Of a stretch of 64,000 bases of DNA, positions 25,184 through 32,949 are shown piece after piece. How positions within the stretch are numbered: position 1 is the first letter of the stretch; each line of letters begins with the position of its first letter. The notes beneath the pieces were generated by a model. The model had not been told where the DNA came from. It searched no databases and saw only the letters and a program-made list of their open reading frames with translations. Location: positions 62,001-126,000 of the forward strand of contig CAZGUH010000006.1 of assembly GCA_964529005.1 (NCBI GenBank), in the 5' to 3' direction. A program made the position numbers and the translations under genes. The stretch comes from CAZGUH01 sp964529005. Its GTDB lineage: Bacteria; Actinomycetota; Acidimicrobiia; Acidimicrobiales; Ilumatobacteraceae.

Positions 25184-27178
25184 TCAGGTGGGCGCCGAGC
25201 GCGCCAGCAGGGCGCGCGCCCGGGAGACGATGTGGTCGACGTTGATGCCCAGCCGGTCGAGGGCGACGTCGCCGGGAGCGCTGGCGCCGAAGCGGTCGAT
25301 GCCGATGCTGTCGTCGGCGTAGCGCTCCCAGCCCAAGGTCGTCGCTGCTTCCACGGACAGCACCGGCGCCGCCGGCGGCAGCACCGTCGAGCGGAACTCC
25401 GGCGGCTGGAGGGCGAAGCGGTCCCACGACGGCATCGAGACGACGTTCGCGCGCACACCCTCGGCGACGAGCTTGTCGGCCGCGGCGATGCACAGGTGCA
25501 CCTCGCTGCCGGTGCCGAGCAGCACCAGGTCGGGGTCGTCGACCGCCCGCACGACACCAGCGCCGGTCTCGACGGCGGATCCGTCGGTGCACACCGGCAC
25601 CCCCTGGCGGGTGAGCACGAGCGCTGTCGGACCGGCGTGGCCGACCGTCGCCTTCCACGCGGCCGCGGTCTCGTTGGCGTCGGCTGGCCGGATGACCTGG
25701 AGCCCCGGGATCGCCCGCAGCGTGGCGAGGTGTTCGACCGGCTGGTGGGTGGGGCCGTCTTCGCCGACGCCGACCGAGTCGTGGCTGAAGACGAACACCA
25801 CCTTCGCATGAGACAGCGCGGAGAGCCGGATCGCCGGCCGCATGTAGTCGGCGAAGACGAAGAACGTGCCGCCGACGGGCAGGATGCCGCCGTGGCGGGC
25901 CATGCCGACCATCGCCGCGCCCATGCCGTGCTCGCGCACGCCGAAGAAGATCTGGCGCCCGCCCGGATCGGTAGCCGACTGCGCGGTCTCGCCCGAGAGC
26001 TTGGTCCCGGTGTTGCCGGTGAGATCGGCGGCGCCGGCGACGAGCCCCGGTGTCGCCGCGCGCACGGCGTCGAGCACCTTCTGGATCGCCTGGCGCGTCG
26101 CCAGCTTGTCGCCGGCTGTGAACGTCGGCAGCGCGGCTTCCCACCCGGGGGTTCCGCCGCCCTGCCAGCACGCGTCCCACGCAGCGCGGTCGATGGCGGA
26201 GGCGTCGAGCCGTTGCTGCCATGCGCTCCGCGCTGCGCCGCCGCGGGCCGCGGCGTGGCCACGGTACGCCTCGACGAGGTCGACCGGGGCCCAGAACGGC
26301 TCGTCGGGGATGCCCATCACCTGCTTGGTCCGGGCGACCTGTTCGGCCGTGAACGGGTTCCCGTGCGCCTCGTGATGATCGGTGAGGTCCGGCGAGGGAT
26401 GGCCGATGTGGCTGCGCAGGATCAGCAGGCTCGGACGATCGACGACCTCCTTCGCCCGCAGGAGCGCATCCTCCAGCGCGTCGACGTCGTCGGCGATCTC
26501 ACCGAGGCGCTCGACGTGCCAGCCGTAGGCCTCGAAGCGCCGGCCGACGTCGTCGCTGTAGGCCAGTTCGGTGGCGCCGTCGATCGTGATGTGGTTGTCG
26601 TCGTACACGCAGATCAGCCGCCCCAGGCCGAGGTGGCCCGCCAGCGACGCCGCCTCGTGGCTGACGCCCTCCATGAAGCAGCCGTCGCCGGCGATGACGT
26701 ACGTGTAGTGGTCTTGCGCCTCGTCGCCGAAGCGGGAGCGCAAGATGCGCTCGGCGATCGCCATGCCGACCGCATTGCCGAAGCCCTGGCCGAGGGGACC
26801 GGTGGTGACCTCGACGCCGGGGGTGTGGCCGGCCTCCGGATGGCCCGGCGTGCGCGAGCCCCACTGGCGGAAGGCCTTCAGCTCGTCGAGCTCGAGGCCG
26901 TACCCGGTGAGGTACAGCATCGAGTATTGGAGGATCGAGGCGTGCCCGTTGGAGAGTACGAACCGGTCACGGTCGGGCCACAGCGGGTCCGCGGGGTCGT
27001 GCTTCATCACCCGGCTGTAGAGCACGTGCGCCAGCGGCGCCAGCGCCATCGCCGTGCCTTGGTGCCCGCTCTTGGCCAGCAACGGCGCATCCATCGCAAA
27101 GCCTCGGATCAGGGAGATCGCGGCTCGTTCCTGCTCGGGCGACAGCGTGGAGGGCACGCTCTCGACTGTACCCGGCAT
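25184..27178 (-). CDS. tkt: Transketolase
   Basis: Thiamine-diphosphate enzyme moving two-carbon units in the pentose phosphate pathway. The 664-residue protein has RDRFVLSNGHASILQYSML, GPLGQGFGNAVGMA, and the ThDP motif GDGCFMEGVSHEA. It also has the catalytic segment FFGVREHGMGAAMVG and HDSVGVGEDGPTHQPVE. ATG 27178 is used; an in-frame GTG a few codons in is possible. It is the first gene of tkt-tal-LOG. A hairpin lies between it and the upstream FIST gene, so it may have its own promoter, though I see no clear hexamer. Confidence 0.96.
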   Translation of the reverse strand: MPGTVESVPSTLSPEQERAAISLIRGFAMDAPLLAKSGHQGTAMALAPLAHVLYSRVMKHDPADPLWPDRDRFVLSNGHASILQYSMLYLTGYGLELDELKAFRQWGSRTPGHPEAGHTPGVEVTTGPLGQGFGNAVGMAIAERILRSRFGDEAQDHYTYVIAGDGCFMEGVSHEAASLAGHLGLGRLICVYDDNHITIDGATELAYSDDVGRRFEAYGWHVERLGEIADDVDALEDALLRAKEVVDRPSLLILRSHIGHPSPDLTDHHEAHGNPFTAEQVARTKQVMGIPDEPFWAPVDLVEAYRGHAAARGGAARSAWQQRLDASAIDRAAWDACWQGGGTPGWEAALPTFTAGDKLATRQAIQKVLDAVRAATPGLVAGAADLTGNTGTKLSGETAQSATDPGGRQIFFGVREHGMGAAMVGMARHGGILPVGGTFFVFADYMRPAIRLSALSHAKVVFVFSHDSVGVGEDGPTHQPVEHLATLRAIPGLQVIRPADANETAAAWKATVGHAGPTALVLTRQGVPVCTDGSAVETGAGVVRAVDDPDLVLLGTGSEVHLCIAAADKLVAEGVRANVVSMPSWDRFALQPPEFRSTVLPPAAPVLSVEAATTLGWERYADDSIGIDRFGASAPGDVALDRLGINVDHIVSRARALLARSAPT

Positions 27179-27181
27179 ACC

Positions 27182-27206
27182 CCGCCAAGGAACCCTTGCC
27201 CGGCGG
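27182..27206 (-). terminator. Hairpin after the FIST gene
   Basis: CCGCCAAGG (27182-27190) pairs with CCTTG (27194-27198) and GGCGG (27202-27206) around a three-base loop, with a three-base bulge. It lies in the 32-base gap between the FIST stop and the tkt start. No T-tract. Confidence 0.35.
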
Positions 27207-27210
27207 CGGC

Positions 27211-28347
27211 TCAGTCGTCGAAGAGCGCCACCGAGGCCGTGAAGCCGTGGAGCGCGTTGCGCCGCGCCACGGGGCCGATCTCTCCCGCGCAGAACATGCC
27301 GGCGATCGCCGCGCCGAGGCGCTCGTGGACGATGCCGGGATCGTGATCGGCGGTCCCGAACATCCCTGCGCCACGGCCGTTGCAGGTGAACACGAGGGCG
27401 CCCCCGCACCGTTCGACGCCGAGGGTGTGCTCGAGGTCCTCGCCGGCGGTCGTGGCGTCACGCACCTGGAACTGCACCGTCGAACCGACGTCGACGCGCT
27501 CGCCGACGGCAACCGCCCCGGCGCGCCGATCGGCGCCGAGCACGGCCCGGATCAGGAAGTCGCCGCGCTCGTACACCTCTTTGTGCTCGTCGGCGACGAT
27601 GCCGCAGTGCAGACCGCCGGCGGCGAGCAGCCGGTCCTCGGGGCCGAGGCCCTCGACCATGGCGAGCACGCGGCCCAGCGCCGGCTGCCCGCCGAGCTCG
27701 AAGATCACGTTGCCCTCCGACTTCGTCACCACCCACGGTTGGCCGATCGGCCGGCAGCCCTGCGAGACGACCGTGCGCGGGGTGGCGTCGGCGTCGAGCA
27801 ACACGCCGACCGCCCCCGAGGTCGTCACCCGTCCGCCGATCACCAACCGGTTGCCGCCGGGCCGGCTGCTCGCCGACGCCAGCCCGCCGATCGCGGCGAT
27901 GTTCGGGAAGTCGGTCGCCAGCTGCTGGAGGAAGTCGGAGACCGGGAAGCTGAACGGATCGGGGAGCAGCAGCATGCTTCGTGCCTGCCCCGCGGCGGCC
28001 ACCGGCATGCCTTCGACGACGAAGCCGCCGTCGGCAGGTGACGCGGTGAGGTGAACGGGGGTGAGCGCGCCACGGACCGTGCCTGCCCACAGCGCCACGG
28101 CTGCCGCATCCTCGACCCCCTGTGCGTCGCACACGACGCCCGCCGCGCTCGATCCGACGAACGCCGACGGTTCGAGGAGCGTCTGCACGGTGGCGGCGAT
28201 GTCGTGCGCATGGGCGACGTGCGCGCCGGACACGAACAGCGCGGCGAGCGACGGGCCGCTCCCCACGGCTTCGAGCACCTGGCCGGTGACTTCGCCGGCC
28301 GCGACGGCGGGGTCCGGATGCTGGCTCAATGCGGCGGCGAACGGCAT
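27211..28347 (-). CDS. FIST domain sensory protein
   Basis: FIST_N/FIST_C domain protein, thought to sense small ligands such as amino acids in signal transduction. The 378-residue product has an N-terminal FIST domain (about 1-215, with VGSSAAGVVCDAQGVED and NIAAIGGLASASSRPGG) and a C-terminal FIST_C domain (about 225-370, with GDFLIRAVLGADR and CNGRGAGMFG). No membrane segment or output domain is fused, so any partner is separate. It starts 14 bases after the stop of the upstream small gene, which suggests one unit. Confidence 0.82.
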   Translation of the reverse strand: MPFAAALSQHPDPAVAAGEVTGQVLEAVGSGPSLAALFVSGAHVAHAHDIAATVQTLLEPSAFVGSSAAGVVCDAQGVEDAAAVALWAGTVRGALTPVHLTASPADGGFVVEGMPVAAAGQARSMLLLPDPFSFPVSDFLQQLATDFPNIAAIGGLASASSRPGGNRLVIGGRVTTSGAVGVLLDADATPRTVVSQGCRPIGQPWVVTKSEGNVIFELGGQPALGRVLAMVEGLGPEDRLLAAGGLHCGIVADEHKEVYERGDFLIRAVLGADRRAGAVAVGERVDVGSTVQFQVRDATTAGEDLEHTLGVERCGGALVFTCNGRGAGMFGTADHDPGIVHERLGAAIAGMFCAGEIGPVARRNALHGFTASVALFDD

Positions 28348-28360
28348 GGCGGCGGACGTC

Positions 28361-28756
28361 CTACGCGGGCGGCAGAAGCGTGAACGGGACGAGGTGCCAC
28401 GGCCCACGATCGACGCGGCAGTGAGCGACGATCGGGCCGTAGTCGTCGAACTCGAGCTCGCCGCGCACCAAGCGATAGGTGAACTTCCCGGGCTCGACGG
28501 TGAACGGGCTGACGTTGCGCGCCACCTGCTCACCGTCCTCGCCGAGCCCACGACGGAAGATCACCTCGAACACGCCGCTGCCGTTCTCGGCGGGTGGGCA
28601 GTAGATCAACGCGACGAGGTGCGGGGCCACGGTGACGGGCGCCGGTGACGGCGCGGCCATCGAGAACATCGCACCGGTGATGTCGATGCGCGTCGACGGA
28701 CCGGGCGCTTGGCGAAGCTCGAAGTTCTCGACGAACAGCGCGGAGACGATCTGCAT
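28361..28756 (-). CDS. Small beta-rich protein, unknown (DUF6941-like)
   Basis: Not firmly recognised. The 131-residue cytoplasmic protein opens MQIVSALFVENFELRQ and looks beta-sheet rich, with a conserved-looking end SPFTVEPGKFTYRLV and HCRVDRGPWHLVPFTLLPP. The overall pattern recalls DUF6941 proteins, with modest confidence. ATG 28756 is preferred over TTG 28765, because a -10 hexamer (TAGCTT) ends 7 bases before that ATG. It is followed closely by the FIST gene. Confidence 0.65.
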   Translation of the reverse strand: MQIVSALFVENFELRQAPGPSTRIDITGAMFSMAAPSPAPVTVAPHLVALIYCPPAENGSGVFEVIFRRGLGEDGEQVARNVSPFTVEPGKFTYRLVRGELEFDDYGPIVAHCRVDRGPWHLVPFTLLPPA

Positions 28757-28763
28757 CGCCGCC

Positions 28764-28769
28764 AAGCTA
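28764..28769 (-). promoter_or_regulatory. -10 element (TAGCTT) of the small gene/FIST unit
   Basis: Minus-strand TAGCTT ends 7 bases before ATG 28756 and rules out the longer TTG start for a leaderless transcript. Confidence 0.57.
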
Positions 28770-28789
28770 GCGATGCGGCGGGCCCGCGG

Positions 28790-29557
28790 TCAGACCGACA
28801 CGGGCGGCTTGGCGACTTCCGCCGCGGCGCGCGCCGTGAACTTCAACTCGGTCAAGCGCACGCGGGCGAGGCGGAACCACGTCAGCACCTTGATGACCCA
28901 CCAGCCGGGATCGATCTCGAACCAGCGGTGCGACAGCTTGGCGGAGGTGGGGGCCGCGTGGTGGTTGTTGTGCAGCCCTTCGCCGGCGGTGATGAACGCC
29001 AGCCACTGGAGGTTGCCCGCCGAGTTGGGGTACGGGCGACGGCCGAAGTGATGCCCGATGGCGTTCACGGCCGCAGACCCGCCGAGATAGAGGTTCACGT
29101 GGACGAACGCGGCGAGCAGTCCGGCGACCCAACCGAACGCCAGCACCAGGATCACCAGGCCGATGGCGAGACCGAGCAGGGCGCGGTCGAACAGCACGCG
29201 GTCGACGGTCGTGCGGGGCAGGTCCTTGGCGTAGCGGCTGAGCGTCGCCGGGTTCTGCGCCTCGGCGCGATAGAGCTTGACGTTCTTCATTTGCACCTGC
29301 ATCCACCCGAGGAGCACGGGCGAGTGCGGGTCACCCTCGACGTCGGTGAACGCGTGGTGCTTGCGGTGCACGGCCACCCACTGGCGCGGGCGGATGCCCG
29401 TGGTGATCCAGGTGAGGACACGGAACACCGCGCCGACCGGTTTGCTGATCGTCAGCGCTCGGTGGGCGAGCGCTCGGTGGAGGTACACGGTGGTGCACAC
29501 GTTGGCGAGGAACGTGACACCGAACCCGGCGACGAGGGCGATGACGATGGCGCGCAT
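28790..29557 (-). CDS. Acyl-CoA/acyl-lipid fatty acid desaturase
   Basis: Membrane di-iron desaturase, probably delta-9 type, that inserts a double bond into fatty acyl chains. The 255-residue protein has three histidine boxes: HRALAH (27-32), HRKHH (64-68) and HNNHH (196-200). Hydrophobic segments lie near 4-24 and 125-160. It is short for the family but complete in motifs. It is divergent from a TetR regulator; a palindrome between them overlaps the -35 position of both, so control by that regulator is likely. The ATG has a -10 nine bases upstream. Confidence 0.9.
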   Translation of the reverse strand: MRAIVIALVAGFGVTFLANVCTTVYLHRALAHRALTISKPVGAVFRVLTWITTGIRPRQWVAVHRKHHAFTDVEGDPHSPVLLGWMQVQMKNVKLYRAEAQNPATLSRYAKDLPRTTVDRVLFDRALLGLAIGLVILVLAFGWVAGLLAAFVHVNLYLGGSAAVNAIGHHFGRRPYPNSAGNLQWLAFITAGEGLHNNHHAAPTSAKLSHRWFEIDPGWWVIKVLTWFRLARVRLTELKFTARAAAEVAKPPVSV

Positions 29558-29566
29558 GCGCCCTCC

Positions 29567-29572
29567 AGACTA
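29567..29572 (-). promoter_or_regulatory. -10 element (TAGTCT) of the desaturase gene
   Basis: Minus-strand TAGTCT ends 9 bases before the ATG. The -35 position falls within the operator at 29578-29597. Confidence 0.57.
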
Positions 29573-29577
29573 GCAGC

Positions 29578-29597
29578 TCTACCTACTGGTCGGTAGA
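29578..29597. promoter_or_regulatory. Palindromic operator between desaturase and TetR regulator
   Basis: TCTACC (29578-29583) and GGTAGA (29592-29597) form perfect six-base arms around an eight-base centre, with 16 of 20 positions symmetric. This is the form expected of a TetR-family site. It spans the -35 positions of the divergent desaturase and regulator promoters. Confidence 0.65.
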
Positions 29598-29616
29598 CCG
29601 TCGGCAGCGCCGCCTG

Positions 29617-29622
29617 TAACGT
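29617..29622 (+). promoter_or_regulatory. -10 element (TAACGT) of the TetR gene
   Basis: TAACGT ends 7 bases before ATG 29630. The in-frame GTG at 29621 would overlap the hexamer, so the ATG is preferred. Confidence 0.55.
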
Positions 29623-29629
29623 GGGCTCG

Positions 29630-30238
29630 ATGGTCGACACCGGCGAGCACCACTCGACGCGCTCGACGATCCTTTATCACGCGATGCGCTGCTTCGCCGA
29701 GAGCGGCTACGACGGCACGTCCCTCAACGACATCGCGACCGCGGTGGGCATCCGCCGGCCGAGCCTGCTGCACCACTTCGGGTCCAAGGACGCGCTCTAC
29801 GGCGAGGTCTTCGAGAAGCTGCTGTCGGATTGGTACGAGCGGCTCGCCGAGGCGGTCGCGGCCACCGAACAGGGTTGGGCCAAGGTCGACGTCGTGCTGC
29901 GAGCCGGGTTCCAGTTCTTCGCCGACAACCCCGACTACGTCCGCCTCGTGCGCCGCGAGGCGATCGACGGCGGCGCCCACCTCGGCATCGACCTCGCCGC
30001 CGCCTTGCGGCCGATGTTCGACCGGGCCGCAGAGTACCTGCGACGCGAGATGCAGGCGGGCACGTTCCGTTCGCACCAGCCGGAGCAGCTCTTGCTCACC
30101 GGCTACGGCGCGCTGTTGAGCTACTTCTCGGACTCGCCACTGCTCGAAGGCCTCCTCGACGCCGACCCCCTCTCACCCGAGCTGCTCGAGGCTCGGCGCG
30201 AGCACGTCATCGAGTTCTTCCGCGCTGCGCTCACCTGA
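29630..30238 (+). CDS. TetR-family transcriptional regulator
   Basis: Probable repressor of the divergent desaturase. The 202-residue protein has a typical TetR N-terminal helix-turn-helix (about 12-58: ILYHAMRCFAESGYDGTSLN then RRPSLLHHFGSKDALYGEVF). A C-terminal helical ligand-binding domain follows, similar to fatty-acid or acyl-CoA responsive members. The start is set by the -10 seven bases upstream. Autoregulation is likely because the operator overlaps its own promoter. The ligand is inferred from the neighbour, not seen. Confidence 0.9.
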   Translation: MVDTGEHHSTRSTILYHAMRCFAESGYDGTSLNDIATAVGIRRPSLLHHFGSKDALYGEVFEKLLSDWYERLAEAVAATEQGWAKVDVVLRAGFQFFADNPDYVRLVRREAIDGGAHLGIDLAAALRPMFDRAAEYLRREMQAGTFRSHQPEQLLLTGYGALLSYFSDSPLLEGLLDADPLSPELLEARREHVIEFFRAALT

Positions 30239-30279
30239 TGCCACCGGGTTCCGGCGCCACGCCGGACGACCGTGCTCGC

Positions 30280-30285
30280 TACCTT
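30280..30285 (+). promoter_or_regulatory. -10 element (TACCTT) of the thioesterase gene
   Basis: TACCTT ends 7 bases before ATG 30293. It supports that start over the TTG 21 bases upstream. Confidence 0.55.
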
Positions 30286-30292
30286 CTCGTCG

Positions 30293-30766
30293 ATGACCGA
30301 TGCCGCCACGACCGAACCGGGCACGGGGCGCGCCGCGCTGCACGCCCCGCTCGACGCCGACCGGGCCGAGCGGTGGCAGAAGTTCATCGTCAAGCAGCAG
30401 CCCTACTTCCTCGGCCTGCTCGGCATTCGCATCGAAGACCTGCGCGTCGACTATTGCCGCATGCGCTTGCCCCACCGCCGTGAGGTCATGCAGCCCGCGG
30501 GCCTCGTGCACGGCGGGGCGATCGCGACGTTGCTCGACTCCGTCGTGGTGCCGGCGATCGGCGCGGCGTACGGCCCCGGCGCCCGGTATTCGACGGTGGA
30601 CTTCCACGTGCAGTACATCGGCGCGCTCGTCGACGACGACGCCGTCGCCGAAGGCTGGGTGGTCAAGCGGGGACGCAGCCTCGTGTTCGCCGAATCGGAG
30701 GCCGTGGCCGCAACGTCCGGGTCGCTGCTCGCTCGGGCGTCGCTCACCTTCAGCGTCGCGGCGTGA
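30293..30766 (+). CDS. PaaI-type hotdog-fold thioesterase
   Basis: Predicted acyl-CoA thioesterase of the hotdog fold. The 157-residue protein has the PaaI/YdiI-type helix motif GLVHGGAIATLLDSVV near residues 69-85. YSTVDFHVQYIGAL follows, then a C-terminal strand ending SLTFSVAA. Substrate is unknown. It is followed within 30 bases by the NDP-forming acyl-CoA synthetase, so both may handle the same acyl-CoA pool. The start is set by the -10 hexamer 7 bases upstream. Confidence 0.85.
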   Translation: MTDAATTEPGTGRAALHAPLDADRAERWQKFIVKQQPYFLGLLGIRIEDLRVDYCRMRLPHRREVMQPAGLVHGGAIATLLDSVVVPAIGAAYGPGARYSTVDFHVQYIGALVDDDAVAEGWVVKRGRSLVFAESEAVAATSGSLLARASLTFSVAA

Positions 30767-30792
30767 CAGATCGATCAGCGAGGAGCTCCACC

Positions 30793-32946
30793 GTGCCCAC
30801 CTTGTCCGAAGCAGCATCGAAGTCTCTCGTGCGCAAGTACGGCGTCCCGACCGCGGACGAGATCGAGGCGACATCACCCAGCGATGCGGTCGCGGCAGCC
30901 GAGGGACTCGGATACCCCGTGGTCGTCAAGCTCTGCGGAGACGCGATCGCCCACAAGACCGAGCGGGGGCTCGTGCGCCTGCGCCTCGGTGACGCGGCCG
31001 CCGTCGAGCGCGCCGCCGGCGAGCTGCTCGCCGCTGCCCGCCCCGACGACGGTGACGTGAGCCTGCTGGTGGCGCCGATGATCTCGGGCAATCGCGAGCT
31101 GATCGCCGGCGTCGTGCGCGATCCGCAGTTCGGCGCGACCGTGATGCTCGGCGTCGGAGGGATCCTCGCCGAGGCCGTCGCCGACGTGGTCTTCCGGCCG
31201 GCTCCGCTCGACACGGTCACCGCCGAGGACATGATCGACGACCTGGCGACGCAGAAGCTGCTCGGAGCGTTCCGCGGCGAGGCCCCGGTTGATCGAGCGG
31301 CGCTCGTCGACGTGCTCGTCGGGCTCGGTCGCCTGGCGGCCGAACGGCCCGACGTCGCCAGCGTCGACATCAACCCGCTGATCGTCAGCGGCGACGGCAC
31401 GGTGGTCGCTGTCGACGCGCTCGTGGAGTTGACCGACGACGCAGAACCCGAGCAGCGCCCCGCGCCACGGCCGCGGGCGACTGCCGCGCAGTTCCGGGCG
31501 CTGTTCGAGCCGCGCGCGGTGGTGGTCGCGGGGGCCTCGACGCACCCCGGCAAGTTCGGCTTCGTCGCCATGCACAACATCCTCGCCAGCGGCTTCCCCG
31601 GCAAGGTGTACGGCATCAACCTGCAAGGCGAGGAGGTGCTCGGCGTGCGTACGGTGCGCGACGTCTCCGAGCTGCCCGCCGGCGAGATCGACCTCGTGTT
31701 CGTCTGCACGCCGGCGGCGGCGACGCCCGACTTGCTGCGCGGCTGCGCAGCGAAGGGGATCACCGCCGCCTTCGTCACCAGCGCCGGCTACGGCGAGGCC
31801 GGGGACGAGGGCCGCCGAGCGGAGGTCGACCTGGTCGCGCTGGGAGACGAGCTCGGGATCCTGGTCGCCGGACCGAACGGGCAGGGGCTGGTCAGCACGC
31901 CTGCGCAGCTGTGCGCGCAGATCGTCGCCCCGTTCCCGCCGCCGGGCCGCATCGGCGTGGCGAGCCAGAGCGGCAACCTCGTCAGCAGCTTCATGAACTA
32001 CGCCCGGGCGGCCGGCGTCGGGGTCAGCCGAGCGGTGAGCGCCGGCAACGCCGCGGCGGTCGGGGTCGCCGACTACCTCGACTTCTACGCGCAGGACCCG
32101 GCGACCTCCGTCGGCCTCGCGTACCTCGAGGGGATCAGCGACGGGCAGGCGGTGATGGAGCGCCTCGCGGAGGTCGCCCGGCACATGCCGCTCGTGTTGC
32201 TGAAGGGCGGCGCCACCGAGGGCGGCGCCCGCGCCGCCTCGAGCCACACCGGCGCACTGGCCGCGAACGACAAGGTGTTCGACGGAACGTGCCGCGCCGC
32301 GGGCATCACCCGGGCGCAGACCGTCGAAGAGGCGTTCGAGGTGGCGGCGACGTACGCCACCCAACCGCTGCCGAAGGGCCCCAACGTCGTCGTCTTGACG
32401 ACGGCCGGCGGCTGGGGCGTGGTGACGGCCGACGCGATCACGCGCGACGGCCACCTCGAGCTGGCGCCGCTTCCCGATGACCTGCGGGCCGCGATCGACG
32501 GCAAGCTGCCGCCGCGCTGGAGCCGGAGCAATCCTGTCGACTGCGCCGGAGGTGAGACGCGTGACACGATTCCCGATGTGATGTCGCTCATCGCTCACCA
32601 CCCCGGTGTGGACGCGATCGTGTATCTCGGTCTCGGGATCCAGAGCAACCAGGCACGGATGATGCGCGAGGGGGGATTCCATCCGGGCCACGGGCTCGAT
32701 CGCATCGTCGGGTACCACGAGAGCCAGGACGCCCGCTTCGCGCAGGCGGCGGCGGATCTGTCGGCCGCCACCGGCAAGCCGATCCTCACGGCGACCGAGC
32801 TGAGCGTCGCAGATCCGGCCAACCCCGGTCCGGCGGCCGTGCGCGCCAGCGGCCGGCTCTGTTACCCGTCCGGCACGCGGGCCGTCGCCGCGCTCGGGCA
32901 CCTGTACCGGTACGCACGCTTCCGGCGCCGCCACGGACTGGACTGA
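30793..32946 (+). CDS. Acyl-CoA synthetase, NDP-forming (Acd/SucCD-like fusion)
   Basis: Converts an acid plus CoA and ATP (or the reverse) to acyl-CoA, ADP and phosphate. The 717-residue protein is a fusion with an ATP-grasp domain first (about 1-215), then a CoA-binding Rossmann domain (about 235-345). A succinyl-CoA-ligase-type domain follows with the phospho-histidine in ASSHTGALA (His485). GTG 30793 is chosen because AGGAG lies 7 bases upstream; GTG 30763, overlapping the thioesterase stop, is the alternative. Domain order differs from the alpha-beta order of many Acd enzymes. Substrate unknown. Confidence 0.88.
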   Translation: MPTLSEAASKSLVRKYGVPTADEIEATSPSDAVAAAEGLGYPVVVKLCGDAIAHKTERGLVRLRLGDAAAVERAAGELLAAARPDDGDVSLLVAPMISGNRELIAGVVRDPQFGATVMLGVGGILAEAVADVVFRPAPLDTVTAEDMIDDLATQKLLGAFRGEAPVDRAALVDVLVGLGRLAAERPDVASVDINPLIVSGDGTVVAVDALVELTDDAEPEQRPAPRPRATAAQFRALFEPRAVVVAGASTHPGKFGFVAMHNILASGFPGKVYGINLQGEEVLGVRTVRDVSELPAGEIDLVFVCTPAAATPDLLRGCAAKGITAAFVTSAGYGEAGDEGRRAEVDLVALGDELGILVAGPNGQGLVSTPAQLCAQIVAPFPPPGRIGVASQSGNLVSSFMNYARAAGVGVSRAVSAGNAAAVGVADYLDFYAQDPATSVGLAYLEGISDGQAVMERLAEVARHMPLVLLKGGATEGGARAASSHTGALAANDKVFDGTCRAAGITRAQTVEEAFEVAATYATQPLPKGPNVVVLTTAGGWGVVTADAITRDGHLELAPLPDDLRAAIDGKLPPRWSRSNPVDCAGGETRDTIPDVMSLIAHHPGVDAIVYLGLGIQSNQARMMREGGFHPGHGLDRIVGYHESQDARFAQAAADLSAATGKPILTATELSVADPANPGPAAVRASGRLCYPSGTRAVAALGHLYRYARFRRRHGLD

Positions 32947-32949
32947 ACG

